44,873 nt of DNA from Gemmatimonadota bacterium (lineage in GTDB: Bacteria; Gemmatimonadota; Gemmatimonadetes; Longimicrobiales; Gaopeijiaceae): NCBI GenBank assembly GCA_007120305.1, contig SKNW01000002.1, forward strand, positions 1-44,873. The letters are read 5' to 3'. Numbering within the stretch: position 1 is the first letter of the stretch; each line of letters opens with the position of its first letter. The translations under genes were made by a program, and so were the position numbers. Below the pieces are notes generated by a model. It was given only the letters and a program-made list of their open reading frames with translations. It did no database searches and was not told where the DNA came from. This document shows positions 1 through 8,582 of the stretch, one piece after another.

Positions 1-1
1 G

Positions 2-226
2 GGCTCGGGGCGCCTGGAGATCGACTACTACGCCGTGGTGGCTCGGGGATCCACCCCTCGGCACGAGCAGGTGCAGTCTGGTGTTCACGTGGACGCGGGA
101 CGCCCGGCCCAGGGTCGGTTCGACCTCATCGTGCATCCGGTGAACCCGGAGTTCCGGGTGGAAAGCGTTCGGCTACTGGGCATTGGCGGCGATACCGTCC
201 ACGTGGGGAGGCGGCCGGGGGGGTGA
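2..226 (+). CDS. C-terminal fragment of an unidentified protein (5' end outside window)
   Basis: The frame is open from the first bases of the window to a TGA at 224-226, giving about 74 residues of a longer protein. The internal GTG at 35 need not be the start, because the frame continues upstream without a stop. The fragment is beta-rich (short runs such as LEIDYYAVV and FDLIVHPVNPEF) and ends in a Gly/Arg tail. I recognise no domain. The clean stop and coding-like composition support a real gene end, but the function cannot be judged from this piece. Confidence 0.45.
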   Translation, partial: GSGRLEIDYYAVVARGSTPRHEQVQSGVHVDAGRPAQGRFDLIVHPVNPEFRVESVRLLGIGGDTVHVGRRPGG

Positions 227-303
227 GGCTCCGGACCTGATCGTGGGCGGTCTGCGGCATCCGCGTCCTCGTCGGACCCTTCGGCGCCGATAGGGCGGTG
301 GTT

Positions 304-516
304 TCAGGTTCCCCGCTCTGACCCCGACCGATCCTGATCCGTCGAGTCCCGGCCAGGGTCCCGGTCGGTCTCGCCGTTCTCGTCGTCGGGGCGCTCCCCC
401 TGGTCACGCCGCCACTCACGGGTCTGTCCATCATCCTTCAGGTCGCCCGGGCGTTCCCGGATGCCGTCTCTGTCGTCGTCCCCGGAGTCGCGGTTCCTGC
501 CAGCTGAATCCTGCAT
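304..516 (-). CDS. small Asp/Arg-rich hydrophilic protein
   Basis: A 70-residue protein starting at an ATG at 516, preceded by AAGGAAA about 8 nt upstream, which is a credible ribosome binding site. An ATG further upstream (579) lacks such a site. The composition is extreme: almost only Asp, Arg, Glu, Gly, Asn, Ser and Gln, no hydrophobic stretch, no Cys, with irregular DDR/RDG motifs. It is probably intrinsically disordered. I recognise no family. Its size and charge resemble small stress-linked disordered proteins, but that is only a resemblance. A spurious reading frame in GC-rich DNA remains possible; the ribosome binding site and absence of a better frame are the main support. Confidence 0.4.
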   Translation of the reverse strand: MQDSAGRNRDSGDDDRDGIRERPGDLKDDGQTREWRRDQGERPDDENGETDRDPGRDSTDQDRSGSERGT

Positions 517-754
517 GGGTTTCCTTGCTTTTCGGGTGGGATGAGCGGGTGGGGTGGACGGGTGTTCCCGCCTCGCCACACTCGGAAGCGCAAGGCCCGT
601 GCCCTTGCTACAAGTGCCCAGCGGCGGGCGGCAGCCCGCGACCCGCTCGTGTAAGGTAATGCCACCTGGCTCACCGCAACGAGCATATGGTTCATCCGAT
701 GGGAAGATTTTTCATCGAACGAAAGAGGGCGATCCACGTCACCGGAGGCATTCG

Positions 755-1399
755 TCAAACCGTTCGCACCTCCTTGATCTTCGGAGATCGTCCGAGCTCG
801 AAGACGATCCGGGGCACCTCCGCCTTGCGGGCGCGGAGCTTGATTCGGCATCCGGACCCGTGCTCCTTCACAAAGGCTCCCTCAAGGGAGTGCTCCGAGA
901 AGCCCTGAGCGCTGAGTGCCTCGAGGACGTGGTCGACATTTGCCGAGTCGCCTGACCAGACGACCTCCAGGTGGTGCGACTGCGGCTGCCGTTGAAAGAA
1001 GGCGTCGAGGTGGTGCAGGCCTCGCAGGGAGATGAGGGCAATGAACGTCACGAACGCCGCCTGCGCGTAGGCTTCCATCCCGGCCGCCATCCCGATCATG
1101 GCCGCCACCCAGAGGGTGGCCGCTGATGTCAGACCCCGAATCGAGCCCCGGGACTGAAGAATCACGCCCGCTCCGATGAACCCGATCCCGCTCACCACCT
1201 GCGCCGCTATCCGACCCGGGTCCGCGGCGTTCAGGTTTCCATACCCTGCGACCTGCTGCGAGAGCTGTGTGGCCAGCGCGGCCCCCACGCCGACCAGCAG
1301 GTGGGTCCGAAGGCCCGCAGCCTTGCCGATGCTCTCCCGCTCAAGTCCGATGAGCGCGCTGAGCACCGAGGCGACAATCAGGGAGACGAAGACGGACAT
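755..1399 (-). CDS. MgtC/SapB family inner-membrane protein
   Basis: A 214-residue protein. The start at 1399 (MSVFVSL) is chosen because AGAGGTG precedes it and because it places the first membrane helix at the N-terminus. The N-terminal 140 residues have about four or five hydrophobic helices and the family signature: GLERE, then GK.AGLRTHLLVGVGAAL, then GIGFIGAGVI and GLTSAATLW. A soluble domain of about 70 residues follows. MgtC-type proteins act in the inner membrane in low-magnesium adaptation and modulation of P-type ATPases or ATP synthase; SapB-like relatives are of unknown role. The start overlaps the end of the upstream SDR-like gene by 22 nt, so the two are probably co-transcribed. 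Confidence 0.85.
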   Translation of the reverse strand: MSVFVSLIVASVLSALIGLERESIGKAAGLRTHLLVGVGAALATQLSQQVAGYGNLNAADPGRIAAQVVSGIGFIGAGVILQSRGSIRGLTSAATLWVAAMIGMAAGMEAYAQAAFVTFIALISLRGLHHLDAFFQRQPQSHHLEVVWSGDSANVDHVLEALSAQGFSEHSLEGAFVKEHGSGCRIKLRARKAEVPRIVFELGRSPKIKEVRTV

Positions 1400-2049
1400 T
1401 CCGCACCTCTGTCGATACCTCCCAGAGCCTCGGCGATGGAGATGGATCCCGTGAGGAGGTCGAAGCTCGTCCGGACCGTGCTCTCCTGGTCCAGGCAAGC
1501 CACCATGACGGCGGCGACGTCGTCCCTGGAGATGGATCCACCGGAATCAGGATCCGGTGCCACATCCACCTTCCCCGTTCCCTCGTCGGAGGTGAGACGC
1601 CCTGGCCGAAGAATGGTGTAGTCGAGTTGGCTCCGGCAAAGGTGCGCGTCCGCGATTCCCTTGGCCCGCAGGTAGTGGGAGATGGAGGAGTTCTCGCTCC
1701 GGGGGTCGGATCCGAGAGCGCTCAGCATGATGAAGCGACGGAGCCCGGCCGCCTCCATGGCGGCGATGCTCCGGATGGCACCGTCGCGGTCCACAGCCAG
1801 GGTCTTCTCGGGCCCCGCGTCCCCCCCGGATCCGGCGGCGAAGATGAGGGCCTCGGCGTTCGAGGTTTTCAGGGCTGAATCCAGGGGTTCTTCCAGGTCC
1901 GCCACCACGGTGGCGACGCCCCTCTCTTCAAAAGGTCCCACCTGGTCGGGATTCCGGACCATGGCCACAGGCTCGTGGGGACCGTTTCGGAGGTGCTCCA
2001 CGATCCTCCGACCCGTCTGTCCGTTGGCTCCGATAACGAGAACGCGCAT
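1378..2049 (-). CDS. NAD(P)-binding atypical SDR (NmrA/YhfK-like)
   Basis: A 223-residue protein beginning MRVLVIGANGQTGRRI, the GxxGxxG-type dinucleotide-binding turn of Rossmann-fold proteins. Further family features are an early acidic residue block (VVADLEEPL), IFAAGSGG, and the conserved LRRFIMLSALG and YTILRPGRL segments of atypical SDR proteins that bind NAD(P)H without a classical YxxxK site. The start at 2049 has a good ribosome binding site (GGAGGT, about 7 nt upstream). It is probably a flavin/quinone reductase-like or redox-sensing protein in the cytosol; the substrate cannot be assigned. The gene overlaps the MgtC-like gene downstream by 22 nt. Confidence 0.8.
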   Translation of the reverse strand: MRVLVIGANGQTGRRIVEHLRNGPHEPVAMVRNPDQVGPFEERGVATVVADLEEPLDSALKTSNAEALIFAAGSGGDAGPEKTLAVDRDGAIRSIAAMEAAGLRRFIMLSALGSDPRSENSSISHYLRAKGIADAHLCRSQLDYTILRPGRLTSDEGTGKVDVAPDPDSGGSISRDDVAAVMVACLDQESTVRTSFDLLTGSISIAEALGGIDRGAECPSSSP

Positions 2050-2154
2050 GATGGACCTCCGCCAGGGTGAAGTCTGGTGGACCCAGGGGGGGCTCCACGA
2101 GGCCCATGGAGTGCAAGCGGCGGGCCATGAGCCGCCCCGGTCACATCAGGGGAG

Positions 2155-3219
2155 TCAGGCCTCCCGGGTCAGCGACCCCTCCCGCTTCGACCGCAGCTGC
2201 GCCAGGTCCACCCCCTGCACGTACTCCACCACGGCGCGCACGACCTCGGGGTCGGTGTCGGGATGGAGCCCGTGACCCACGTTGAAGATGTGACCCGGCC
2301 GCCCGCCCACTGCCTCGATGACCTCCGCCGCCCGGGCCAGCGCCGTCTCCTTCCCCGCCAGGAGCGCCACCGGGTCCATGTTCCCCTGCACCCCCCGGTC
2401 GTGCCCCACGATCTTCCAGGCCTCGTCGATCTTCACCCGCCAGTCCAGCCCGATGACGTCACCCCCCCCTTCGGCCAGCATGGGGAGGAGTGCCGGGTTG
2501 CCGGTGGCGAAGTTGATGGTGGGGATCCCCGCCTCGCCCAGTCCGTCCAGGATCCGCTTCGTGTAGGGGAGCACCGAACGACGGTAGTCGTCGGGGTGCA
2601 GGGACCCGGCCCACGAATCGAAGATCTGGATGCACGCCGCCCCCGCCTCCACCTGCGCCTTCCCGAAGGCAATGAGGTGCTCGCTCCAGTAGGACATGAG
2701 CTCGTCCCAGAGCCCGGCCTCCTTCCACATGAACGCCTTGGTGCCCGTGCGCTCCCGGGTGCGGGGGGACTCCACCATGTACGTCATGAGGGTGAAGGGG
2801 GCCCCGATGAAGCCCAGCACCGGCACATCCAGCTCCTCCTTCAGGATCTGGAGCGTCCGCATCACGAAGTCCAGCCGGTCGCGGGGGTCGAAGGGCTTGA
2901 GGGACCGGATCGTCTCGGCCGAGTTGTAGGGGTGGGGGAGCACCGGCCCCAGCCCCTTCTCGATGCGCACGTCGATGCCCGCGCCCAGGAAGATTGTCGC
3001 GATGTCGGCGTAGAGCACCGCCCCGTCCACCGGAAAATACTCCAGCGGCAGCTTCGTGATGTCCGCCGCCAGTCGCGGGTTCCGGGTCACCGCCAGCAGG
3101 TCCTGGTCCCCCTTCAGATCGTGGTAGCGGGGGAGGGAGCGCCCGGCCTGACGCATGAACCAGACGGGGGTGCGGTCGAGGGGCTCGCGGCGCAGCGCAC
3201 GGAGGAGGCGGTCGTTCAT
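2155..3219 (-). CDS. hemE: uroporphyrinogen decarboxylase
   Basis: A 354-residue cytosolic enzyme that decarboxylates the four acetate side chains of uroporphyrinogen III to give coproporphyrinogen III in haem synthesis. Visible signatures are RTPVWFMRQAGRSLPRY at the N-terminus (the RQAGR substrate-binding loop), LYADIATIFLGAG with the catalytic Asp, GFIGAPFTLMTYM, IFDSWAGSL, and the C-terminal GHIFNVGHGLHPDTDPEVV. The ATG at 3219 gives the usual family length and N-terminus; an in-frame upstream extension has no family residues. No clear Shine-Dalgarno is seen before it. The nearest neighbours are not haem genes, so it may be transcribed alone. Confidence 0.97.
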   Translation of the reverse strand: MNDRLLRALRREPLDRTPVWFMRQAGRSLPRYHDLKGDQDLLAVTRNPRLAADITKLPLEYFPVDGAVLYADIATIFLGAGIDVRIEKGLGPVLPHPYNSAETIRSLKPFDPRDRLDFVMRTLQILKEELDVPVLGFIGAPFTLMTYMVESPRTRERTGTKAFMWKEAGLWDELMSYWSEHLIAFGKAQVEAGAACIQIFDSWAGSLHPDDYRRSVLPYTKRILDGLGEAGIPTINFATGNPALLPMLAEGGGDVIGLDWRVKIDEAWKIVGHDRGVQGNMDPVALLAGKETALARAAEVIEAVGGRPGHIFNVGHGLHPDTDPEVVRAVVEYVQGVDLAQLRSKREGSLTREA

Positions 3220-3451
3220 GGCGGGTCTGGGTGGGGTTGGGAGGGTGGGGTGTGGGGAGATGCGACGTCGACCGGCGAAGCGAGCCGTCGAATTTTCGGC
3301 CCGGAATCTATCACCCGACGCGCGGACAGGCACGGTGGTGCGGGGGAGGCGCCGCAAAGGTGCCCGGACCCCGGGCCCCACGGAACCGGCTCGGAAAGCG
3401 GGACGTGGCAGCCAGGCTGCGGGTCACCACCGGGTCACACGGCCCCCTGCA

Positions 3452-6400
3452 TCATAGGCTGCAGAGGAGACTCTCCGGGTCCACCTCTTCCGAGGATGGC
3501 CCGTACGGCTCCCGAATTTCGAGGGGGATTCGGGTCCAAACCTCCGGAGCCAGGATTGCCTTGAGCCTGGTCAGGGCTTCCACTACCGCTTCCCGGGCCT
3601 TCGCGATCTCGGGGAGCACCTGCTGAAGCATCGCTGCCTGCTCCCCACGGTCGAGCCCGTCGAAACGTTGACCGATCTCGTTTCGGGCCGTGTCCAGATG
3701 GACCCTCAGGGTATCGGACAAGGCCTGCAACTGGCGGATCTCGTCGGCGTTGAGCCCCACCTCGGGCGCCACCATGATGAGGACGGCGAGGGGGTTTGCC
3801 AGCATGCGGTCCACCGCCAGAATGGCGTCGAACGTACCCAGCGTCGGGGCGGGGGGTGAGATGCGAGCCGCATCACCAGCAGTGTCGAGACGCTCCCGCT
3901 GCTCCGGCGTCAGGGCGGCGAGCGCCGACTCCCACGCATCGGCTACCTCCCGACGCACCCACGACGTTGCCGGGAGGATCACCCCCCGATAGCTGGCCAT
4001 GACTCCCGGCACCCGGGCGGGCTCCGTGCCCCGCTTGGCCAGGAAGGCGGGGGCGACGCTGTCCAGCACGGGGGTGAGGGACGCCCGCGCCTCGGCCAGT
4101 TTCGGCTCCAGGGCCCCGGCCATCTCTTCGAGGCTCTCTCGCTGGTCGACCGTCAGGGCCAGTTCCTCCATGGCAAGGAGGTACTGAAGCGGGTTCTGCA
4201 CCAGGTACGCGAGCACCCCTTCTGCACTCTCCGCCTCTTCAAAGTGGGTGGCGAGTTCGCGAAACGTGAGATTCCCTCCCTGGTCGTCTGCCTCGCCACT
4301 CCCCTGGTTCTCTGCTCCCTGTGCCCCGGTCCTCCCCTGGCCCCCTTGACCAGCCAGCCCTCCCTGAGCACCTCGCCCGCCACCGGCAGGTGCGCCCGTG
4401 GAGAAGGCTCGCCCGGCGTTACCGGGGCCGAGGGTCATGCGTGCCGAGATCGTCAGGGAGAAGGCATTCCGGAAGGCATTGGGCCCCCGGTTGTCGCGGC
4501 CGAAGCCCTCGTTCACCTCGTAGCGGAAGTTGCCGGTGGTCGGGTCGAACCTGCGCACTTCGAGGAGGTTTGCATCGGCCCGCTGGCCCTCGCCCCACCC
4601 GCGCATGTCGTCCCGCCCATGAAGCAGAAGGTCGAGGCCGGTAAGCACGTTCCGGAAGTCGGCGGTGATGGTCGTGCGTCGATCGAGCCTCCCGATCTGG
4701 GGCCGGTAGTTCGCCCGGAAGTTGAGCGACTGGGTCCACCCGTTCCGGCAGCTGTTGCGGGCGGCCACCTGGCCAAACTGCTGCTCGAGGCAGCGCCGCA
4801 CCCGCCCCGGGGCTCCGTCGAAAACTCTGCGCATTCCCGCTGCAAGCGCGCTGTCGGCCACCACTGCCGGATCGTGGACAAAGGCTCGGTCGTTCCGAAG
4901 TCCGTCGCCGTTGATGTCGCGGTTGACCAGGGGGGTGAAAGGAGCGCCGGAGGTGATCCGGGAGTCGGCGGTGACTTCGAGGGAGGATGTGAAGGCGCGG
5001 GTGAACGAAAGGCTCAGGGTATGCCGCCGGTCGTTGGACGCGGTTGCCCATTCGACCTCGTTGGGGTTTCCGGCAGTGGTCATGGCCTGCAGCGAGCCCG
5101 ACCCCTGGTCCCGGGCCCAGGCCAGCGTGTAGTTGACGTTGCTCCGCACCCGCAAGGGGAGTTCTCCCGAGATGCGGGTCGATATCTGGTTCGACACGGA
5201 CCGCAGCGTCGAGGTCACATCGTACACGTGGGCGAAGTCCCTGTCTGCCCGGGAGGTGGCCAGCGACACGGTGCCCGATCGGGGGACGATGCCCGCGGGG
5301 TCCCCGAAGAAAAGCCGCCCGTCGTCGCCGAGTGGCGTTGCGGTCGCCTCATCCAGGTTCAGATCACGGTATCCCCAGAGCCCTCGACCCGTCGCGTGCT
5401 GGAAACGGAAGTCGCCGGTCAGCCCCCCGGGGAGAGGCGTGCGGTAGCCCAGGTCCACCCGGAGGGATCCCGGAAGAGACTGGTTCGGATCGATGAGGGT
5501 TACCGTGGGAGCCCGGGAGGACTGGGCCTGGGGCGACCCAGGCTCGCCCTCGGCGCAAAGCACCGGGACCAGGTCCAGGTCCTCCAGGTAGTCCGTCCAG
5601 TCTGGAACCGGTACGGCCGAGCCGATGCACAGCAGGCGCTGCTCGGCCGAGGGCATCCCCGTCTGCCGAATGGCGGTCGAGAAGATGTTCGTCGGCGTGC
5701 GTCCGGCGAAGTAGCCGATGCCTCCGCTGAGGCTCCGACGCTGCCGGGGTGGCGCTGGCAGCTGGTAGCTCACCCCCAGCCGCGGGCTCATGGCCATCGA
5801 CTGGGGGATGATGTCGGTGCGACGACCGAAGGCCGCCTCCACCGCAGGGTTGTACTCAGGCCGCTGCAACAGCCCGGAGCGATCCAACCGAACACCGAGG
5901 GTCACCTCCAGCGGCTGGCTCACCCGCCAGGTGTTCCCAAGGTGGAAGCCCAGGTTGAACCGACCGTTCCCGGCCTCCCGCTCCGTGAGGGTGCGCTCGT
6001 AGCGGTCCGGGCGGTTGTCGGCGAAGTCCTGGAGCGAGGCGAAGCGGAAGGATCCGAACAGGTTGTCGGTGGAGCGCGCCAGCCCCGACGACCGCTCCAC
6101 CGAAACCCCCGTCTTGATGCGGTGCACCTGCTCGCCCACGGGAAGTACGAACGAGAGCTCGTTGGAGAAGCTGTACTCTCTTGAAAAGGCCTCGGTGGGC
6201 ATGTTCCGGTTCCCGCCAAAGGTCAGGGTCCGGGAGCTCCGTGTGCCGTCGTCGAAGTTGGACGTGATCCGGACCTGACCCTGGGGCATGGCAATGAAGG
6301 GGACCGCGTCGGTCCAGTTCTGCAGGAACGACAGGTCCATGGAATGGGTCCAGTTTCGGCCGACCCGGGAGGTGAGGTTGAGGGCGGCGGAGTGCTGGTT

Positions 6401-7603
6401 TCGATCCGAGGTTCCTCCATGCTGGAAGAGATCCAGCGTGTTGATCCGGGTACTGTCCTGCCCATGGAGGTTCGTGTTGTAGCGCAGGCTCAGCGTGTGT
6501 GCACGGTCCCGATCCTGCACCACGTTCCAGTCCACGCGTCCCTGGAGCCGCAGGTCGTCGGAGAGCTGGCGGTACGCGCCCGTCTGTCCATCGACGGGGA
6601 AAGCACCGAAGCTCGAAAGCAGGTCGAGAAACCGGGCCACCGAGTCTGCCGCCACTCCCGTCCGGGCCTCGGCCTGGGGATCGGAGGCGGAAAGGGCGAA
6701 ACGGTAGTTCGTGTTCCGCGTGAACTGGAACGAGACGTTGTAGAAGATGCGGTCCTGAACGATGGGCCCCCCGTAGGAGCCACCCAGATTCTGCCGCGTG
6801 AAGGCGTTTGTGACCGGAGAGGCCCGAAGCTGCAGCGCGTCGTCGTCCAGGCGGTACGAAAGAGAACCGGAGCGTCGGTTGTTCCCGCGGGCGGTCGTGA
6901 CGGCCACCTGGCCCCCAGCGAAGCCTCCGCGGGACGCATCGAAGGTACTGGTGGTCACCTCCACCTGCCGGACCCCCTCCTCGGGGACTCCCAGGGGGGT
7001 CTCTCCCTGCGACACCCCGTCCAGGAGCACCTGGTTGAGTTCCTCCCGCATCCCCCCTAGCGAAAAGCGGGGGTCGCCGGTGAGCGAGTCGGGCTCAGCC
7101 GCCACGACGCCCGCTGCGAGGAGTGCCAGAGTGGCCGGGTCCAGGTCCCGCAGGGGGAGCTGTTCCAGGAGTTCGCGGCCAAGAACGAGAGACTCCTCGG
7201 CGGTCCGCCCCGCCCCCGGGTCCCGCAGCACTTCCACGACGAGGCCTTCGAGGGGGATGGCCTGGGGCTCGAGGCGCACGTTGGTGAGAAGGAGTTCCTG
7301 GTCCCCCTGGCGGAGCACCACGCCGGCCCACTCCGCCATCCCGAGGCTTGACACGCGGAGGATGTAGGCCCCGCCGCCGTCGGGGAAGAGAATCAGGTAG
7401 CGGCCGTCCTCCCCGGTGACGACCGGGCGCACGATCTCGGTCTCCACCGAGACGGCCACCACCCGGGCGGCGGGCACGGGCAAACCGTCGGGGCCGGTGA
7501 CCCGACCCACGAGAACGTCGCTCCGCTGTGCCTCCAGCACGAAGGGGAGGGCCAGCGCGAGCGCGGCGAGGAGGAGCAGGCCGAGGCGAGAAAGCGTTCC
7601 CAT
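3452..7603 (-). CDS. Oar-like TonB-dependent receptor with a helical C-terminal extension
   Basis: A 1383-residue outer-membrane receptor. The start at 7603 is set by a clear signal peptide (residues 1-25, ending VLEAQ); in-frame residues upstream are not protein-like. Order: signal peptide; CarboxypepD_reg-like beta-sandwich (about 30-110); plug (about 115-230, with VLLDGVSQ and a QVEVTTSTFDASRGG region); long beta-barrel up to about residue 1040, ending in a typical last strand (NAFSLTISARMTLG); a Gly/Gln-rich linker (about 1065-1110); then 273 mostly helical residues. That last part holds two similar halves, each with an LTxxQ-like motif (LTVDQRESL, LNADEIRQL) and closing LTPEQRERL or LAPEVWTRIP, resembling Spy/CpxP. 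Oar-type receptors import large substrates or act in export; the ligand is unknown. The start codon lies in a perfect palindrome (7595-7610). Confidence 0.88.
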   Translation of the reverse strand: MGTLSRLGLLLLAALALALPFVLEAQRSDVLVGRVTGPDGLPVPAARVVAVSVETEIVRPVVTGEDGRYLILFPDGGGAYILRVSSLGMAEWAGVVLRQGDQELLLTNVRLEPQAIPLEGLVVEVLRDPGAGRTAEESLVLGRELLEQLPLRDLDPATLALLAAGVVAAEPDSLTGDPRFSLGGMREELNQVLLDGVSQGETPLGVPEEGVRQVEVTTSTFDASRGGFAGGQVAVTTARGNNRRSGSLSYRLDDDALQLRASPVTNAFTRQNLGGSYGGPIVQDRIFYNVSFQFTRNTNYRFALSASDPQAEARTGVAADSVARFLDLLSSFGAFPVDGQTGAYRQLSDDLRLQGRVDWNVVQDRDRAHTLSLRYNTNLHGQDSTRINTLDLFQHGGTSDRNQHSAALNLTSRVGRNWTHSMDLSFLQNWTDAVPFIAMPQGQVRITSNFDDGTRSSRTLTFGGNRNMPTEAFSREYSFSNELSFVLPVGEQVHRIKTGVSVERSSGLARSTDNLFGSFRFASLQDFADNRPDRYERTLTEREAGNGRFNLGFHLGNTWRVSQPLEVTLGVRLDRSGLLQRPEYNPAVEAAFGRRTDIIPQSMAMSPRLGVSYQLPAPPRQRRSLSGGIGYFAGRTPTNIFSTAIRQTGMPSAEQRLLCIGSAVPVPDWTDYLEDLDLVPVLCAEGEPGSPQAQSSRAPTVTLIDPNQSLPGSLRVDLGYRTPLPGGLTGDFRFQHATGRGLWGYRDLNLDEATATPLGDDGRLFFGDPAGIVPRSGTVSLATSRADRDFAHVYDVTSTLRSVSNQISTRISGELPLRVRSNVNYTLAWARDQGSGSLQAMTTAGNPNEVEWATASNDRRHTLSLSFTRAFTSSLEVTADSRITSGAPFTPLVNRDINGDGLRNDRAFVHDPAVVADSALAAGMRRVFDGAPGRVRRCLEQQFGQVAARNSCRNGWTQSLNFRANYRPQIGRLDRRTTITADFRNVLTGLDLLLHGRDDMRGWGEGQRADANLLEVRRFDPTTGNFRYEVNEGFGRDNRGPNAFRNAFSLTISARMTLGPGNAGRAFSTGAPAGGGRGAQGGLAGQGGQGRTGAQGAENQGSGEADDQGGNLTFRELATHFEEAESAEGVLAYLVQNPLQYLLAMEELALTVDQRESLEEMAGALEPKLAEARASLTPVLDSVAPAFLAKRGTEPARVPGVMASYRGVILPATSWVRREVADAWESALAALTPEQRERLDTAGDAARISPPAPTLGTFDAILAVDRMLANPLAVLIMVAPEVGLNADEIRQLQALSDTLRVHLDTARNEIGQRFDGLDRGEQAAMLQQVLPEIAKAREAVVEALTRLKAILAPEVWTRIPLEIREPYGPSSEEVDPESLLCSL

Positions 7604-7610
7604 GGGAACG
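7595..7610 (-). promoter_or_regulatory. perfect 16-bp palindrome containing the start codon of the TonB receptor
   Basis: CGTTCCCATGGGAACG is self-complementary and contains the ATG of the receptor gene at its centre. In the mRNA it could form a 6-bp stem with a CATG loop, hiding the start codon, or the DNA could be an operator. A chance palindrome is also possible. Confidence 0.3.
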
Positions 7611-7813
7611 GTGACACCTGGCGCCTCCAGGGTGTTGGCGCTACCTGCCTCTCTCCTTGTGACCCGCGCCGAGAACGGCCTCGTGGAACCGGATCCCGTG
7701 CTCGACGTCGCCGTAACCCACACCATGAAGGAAACCGGGGGGCCTGCGTCTGCCGGGTCCGCCCCGGCGATCATGGCGCTCTTCCGGCCCAATCGGACCC
7801 TTTCGAAAGAGAG

Positions 7814-7842
7814 TTGCGCTCCCCGGGGGGGGGTGGTACGAT
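7814..7842 (+). promoter_or_regulatory. candidate sigma70-type promoter for the small lipoprotein gene
   Basis: TTGCGC (7814-7819) and TACGAT (7837-7842) are separated by 17 bp, a good fit to a housekeeping promoter in otherwise GC-rich DNA. It lies 80 bp before the start at 7923, in the divergent gap between the TonB receptor and the lipoprotein. No experimental support is available from sequence alone. Confidence 0.4.
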
Positions 7843-7922
7843 GCCTGAGTTCATCCGGCGGGTGGGGCGGGAACGTCCTCCCCGCGGGGTACCATGCAGG
7901 CAGAACGTACGGAGGAATGCAG

Positions 7923-8306
7923 ATGCTTAGAGTCCGAAGGGTTCGCTCCCTCGCGGTCGCCCTTGTGGCGGCGCTGGTGGCTGTGGGTTGCGCCGCCGGC
8001 AGCGGTGAGGGGGGTGCGGCTGGGGTCGCGCCGGCAGATGGCTTTGCCATCAACGTACAGAACAACATCCCGGGGAACGGATCCGTCGTCGTCATCCTCA
8101 TCCCTGCCGCTGGCGTGCAGACTCAGCTCGGCGAAGTGGCCGAAGGTGCGACGGGGACGTTCACGCACATGGGCTCGCCCGGTAATTACCGCCTGCAGGC
8201 GCGGGGCTCGGGAGGAGAGCGCAATTCGGGCAACTTCCAGGTCTACCGAGGCTCGCAGGCCACCTGGAATCTCCAGTCGAACAGGGTGATGGTCACGAAC
8301 GAATGA
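7923..8306 (+). CDS. small lipoprotein of unknown function
   Basis: A 127-residue protein with an Arg-rich n-region, a hydrophobic helix and a lipobox (LVAVGC, Cys23), so probably a lipid-anchored envelope protein. Of two nearby ATGs (7917 and 7923), the second is chosen because GGAGG at 7911-7915 is 7 nt away, whereas it would almost touch the first. After a Gly/Ala linker the mature part is beta-rich (FAINVQNN, SVVVILIP, GTFTHMGSPGNYRLQA), suggesting one small beta-sandwich. I recognise no named family. It precedes the SusC-like gene by 276 bp and is probably a separate transcript. Confidence 0.75.
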   Translation: MLRVRRVRSLAVALVAALVAVGCAAGSGEGGAAGVAPADGFAINVQNNIPGNGSVVVILIPAAGVQTQLGEVAEGATGTFTHMGSPGNYRLQARGSGGERNSGNFQVYRGSQATWNLQSNRVMVTNE

Positions 8307-8521
8307 TCCCCTCCGGGGGTGCTGCCCGTTTTTCCCTGCTTGCTTTTTGAGGACGACCGGGATATCCGTCTACCCGGTACCAGACCCGCCCGACCGGCCC
8401 TCCGATGGAGCCGTGTTGGGGGAAGACCCGTGCGTGAGCACGGAACCCGACCGGCTTCGACCCGGTCCCCCCGAGGAATCCTTCTCTCCCTTCCGCGAGC
8501 GAAGCAGATTCCTTATTCCGC

Positions 8522-8544
8522 GGGAGCCTCGACCTGAGGCTCCC
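8522..8544 (+). other. hairpin in the leader of the SusC-like gene
   Basis: A perfect 9-bp stem (GGGAGCCTC / GAGGCTCCC) with a 5-nt loop ends 38 nt before the ATG at 8583. There is no T-run, only CTATTACGTTCC, so it may be a weak terminator of the preceding lipoprotein gene or a structured 5' leader of the receptor mRNA. Confidence 0.4.
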
Positions 8545-8582
8545 CTATTACGTTCCTCGCATTAACGTGAGGTAGAGCAAGG

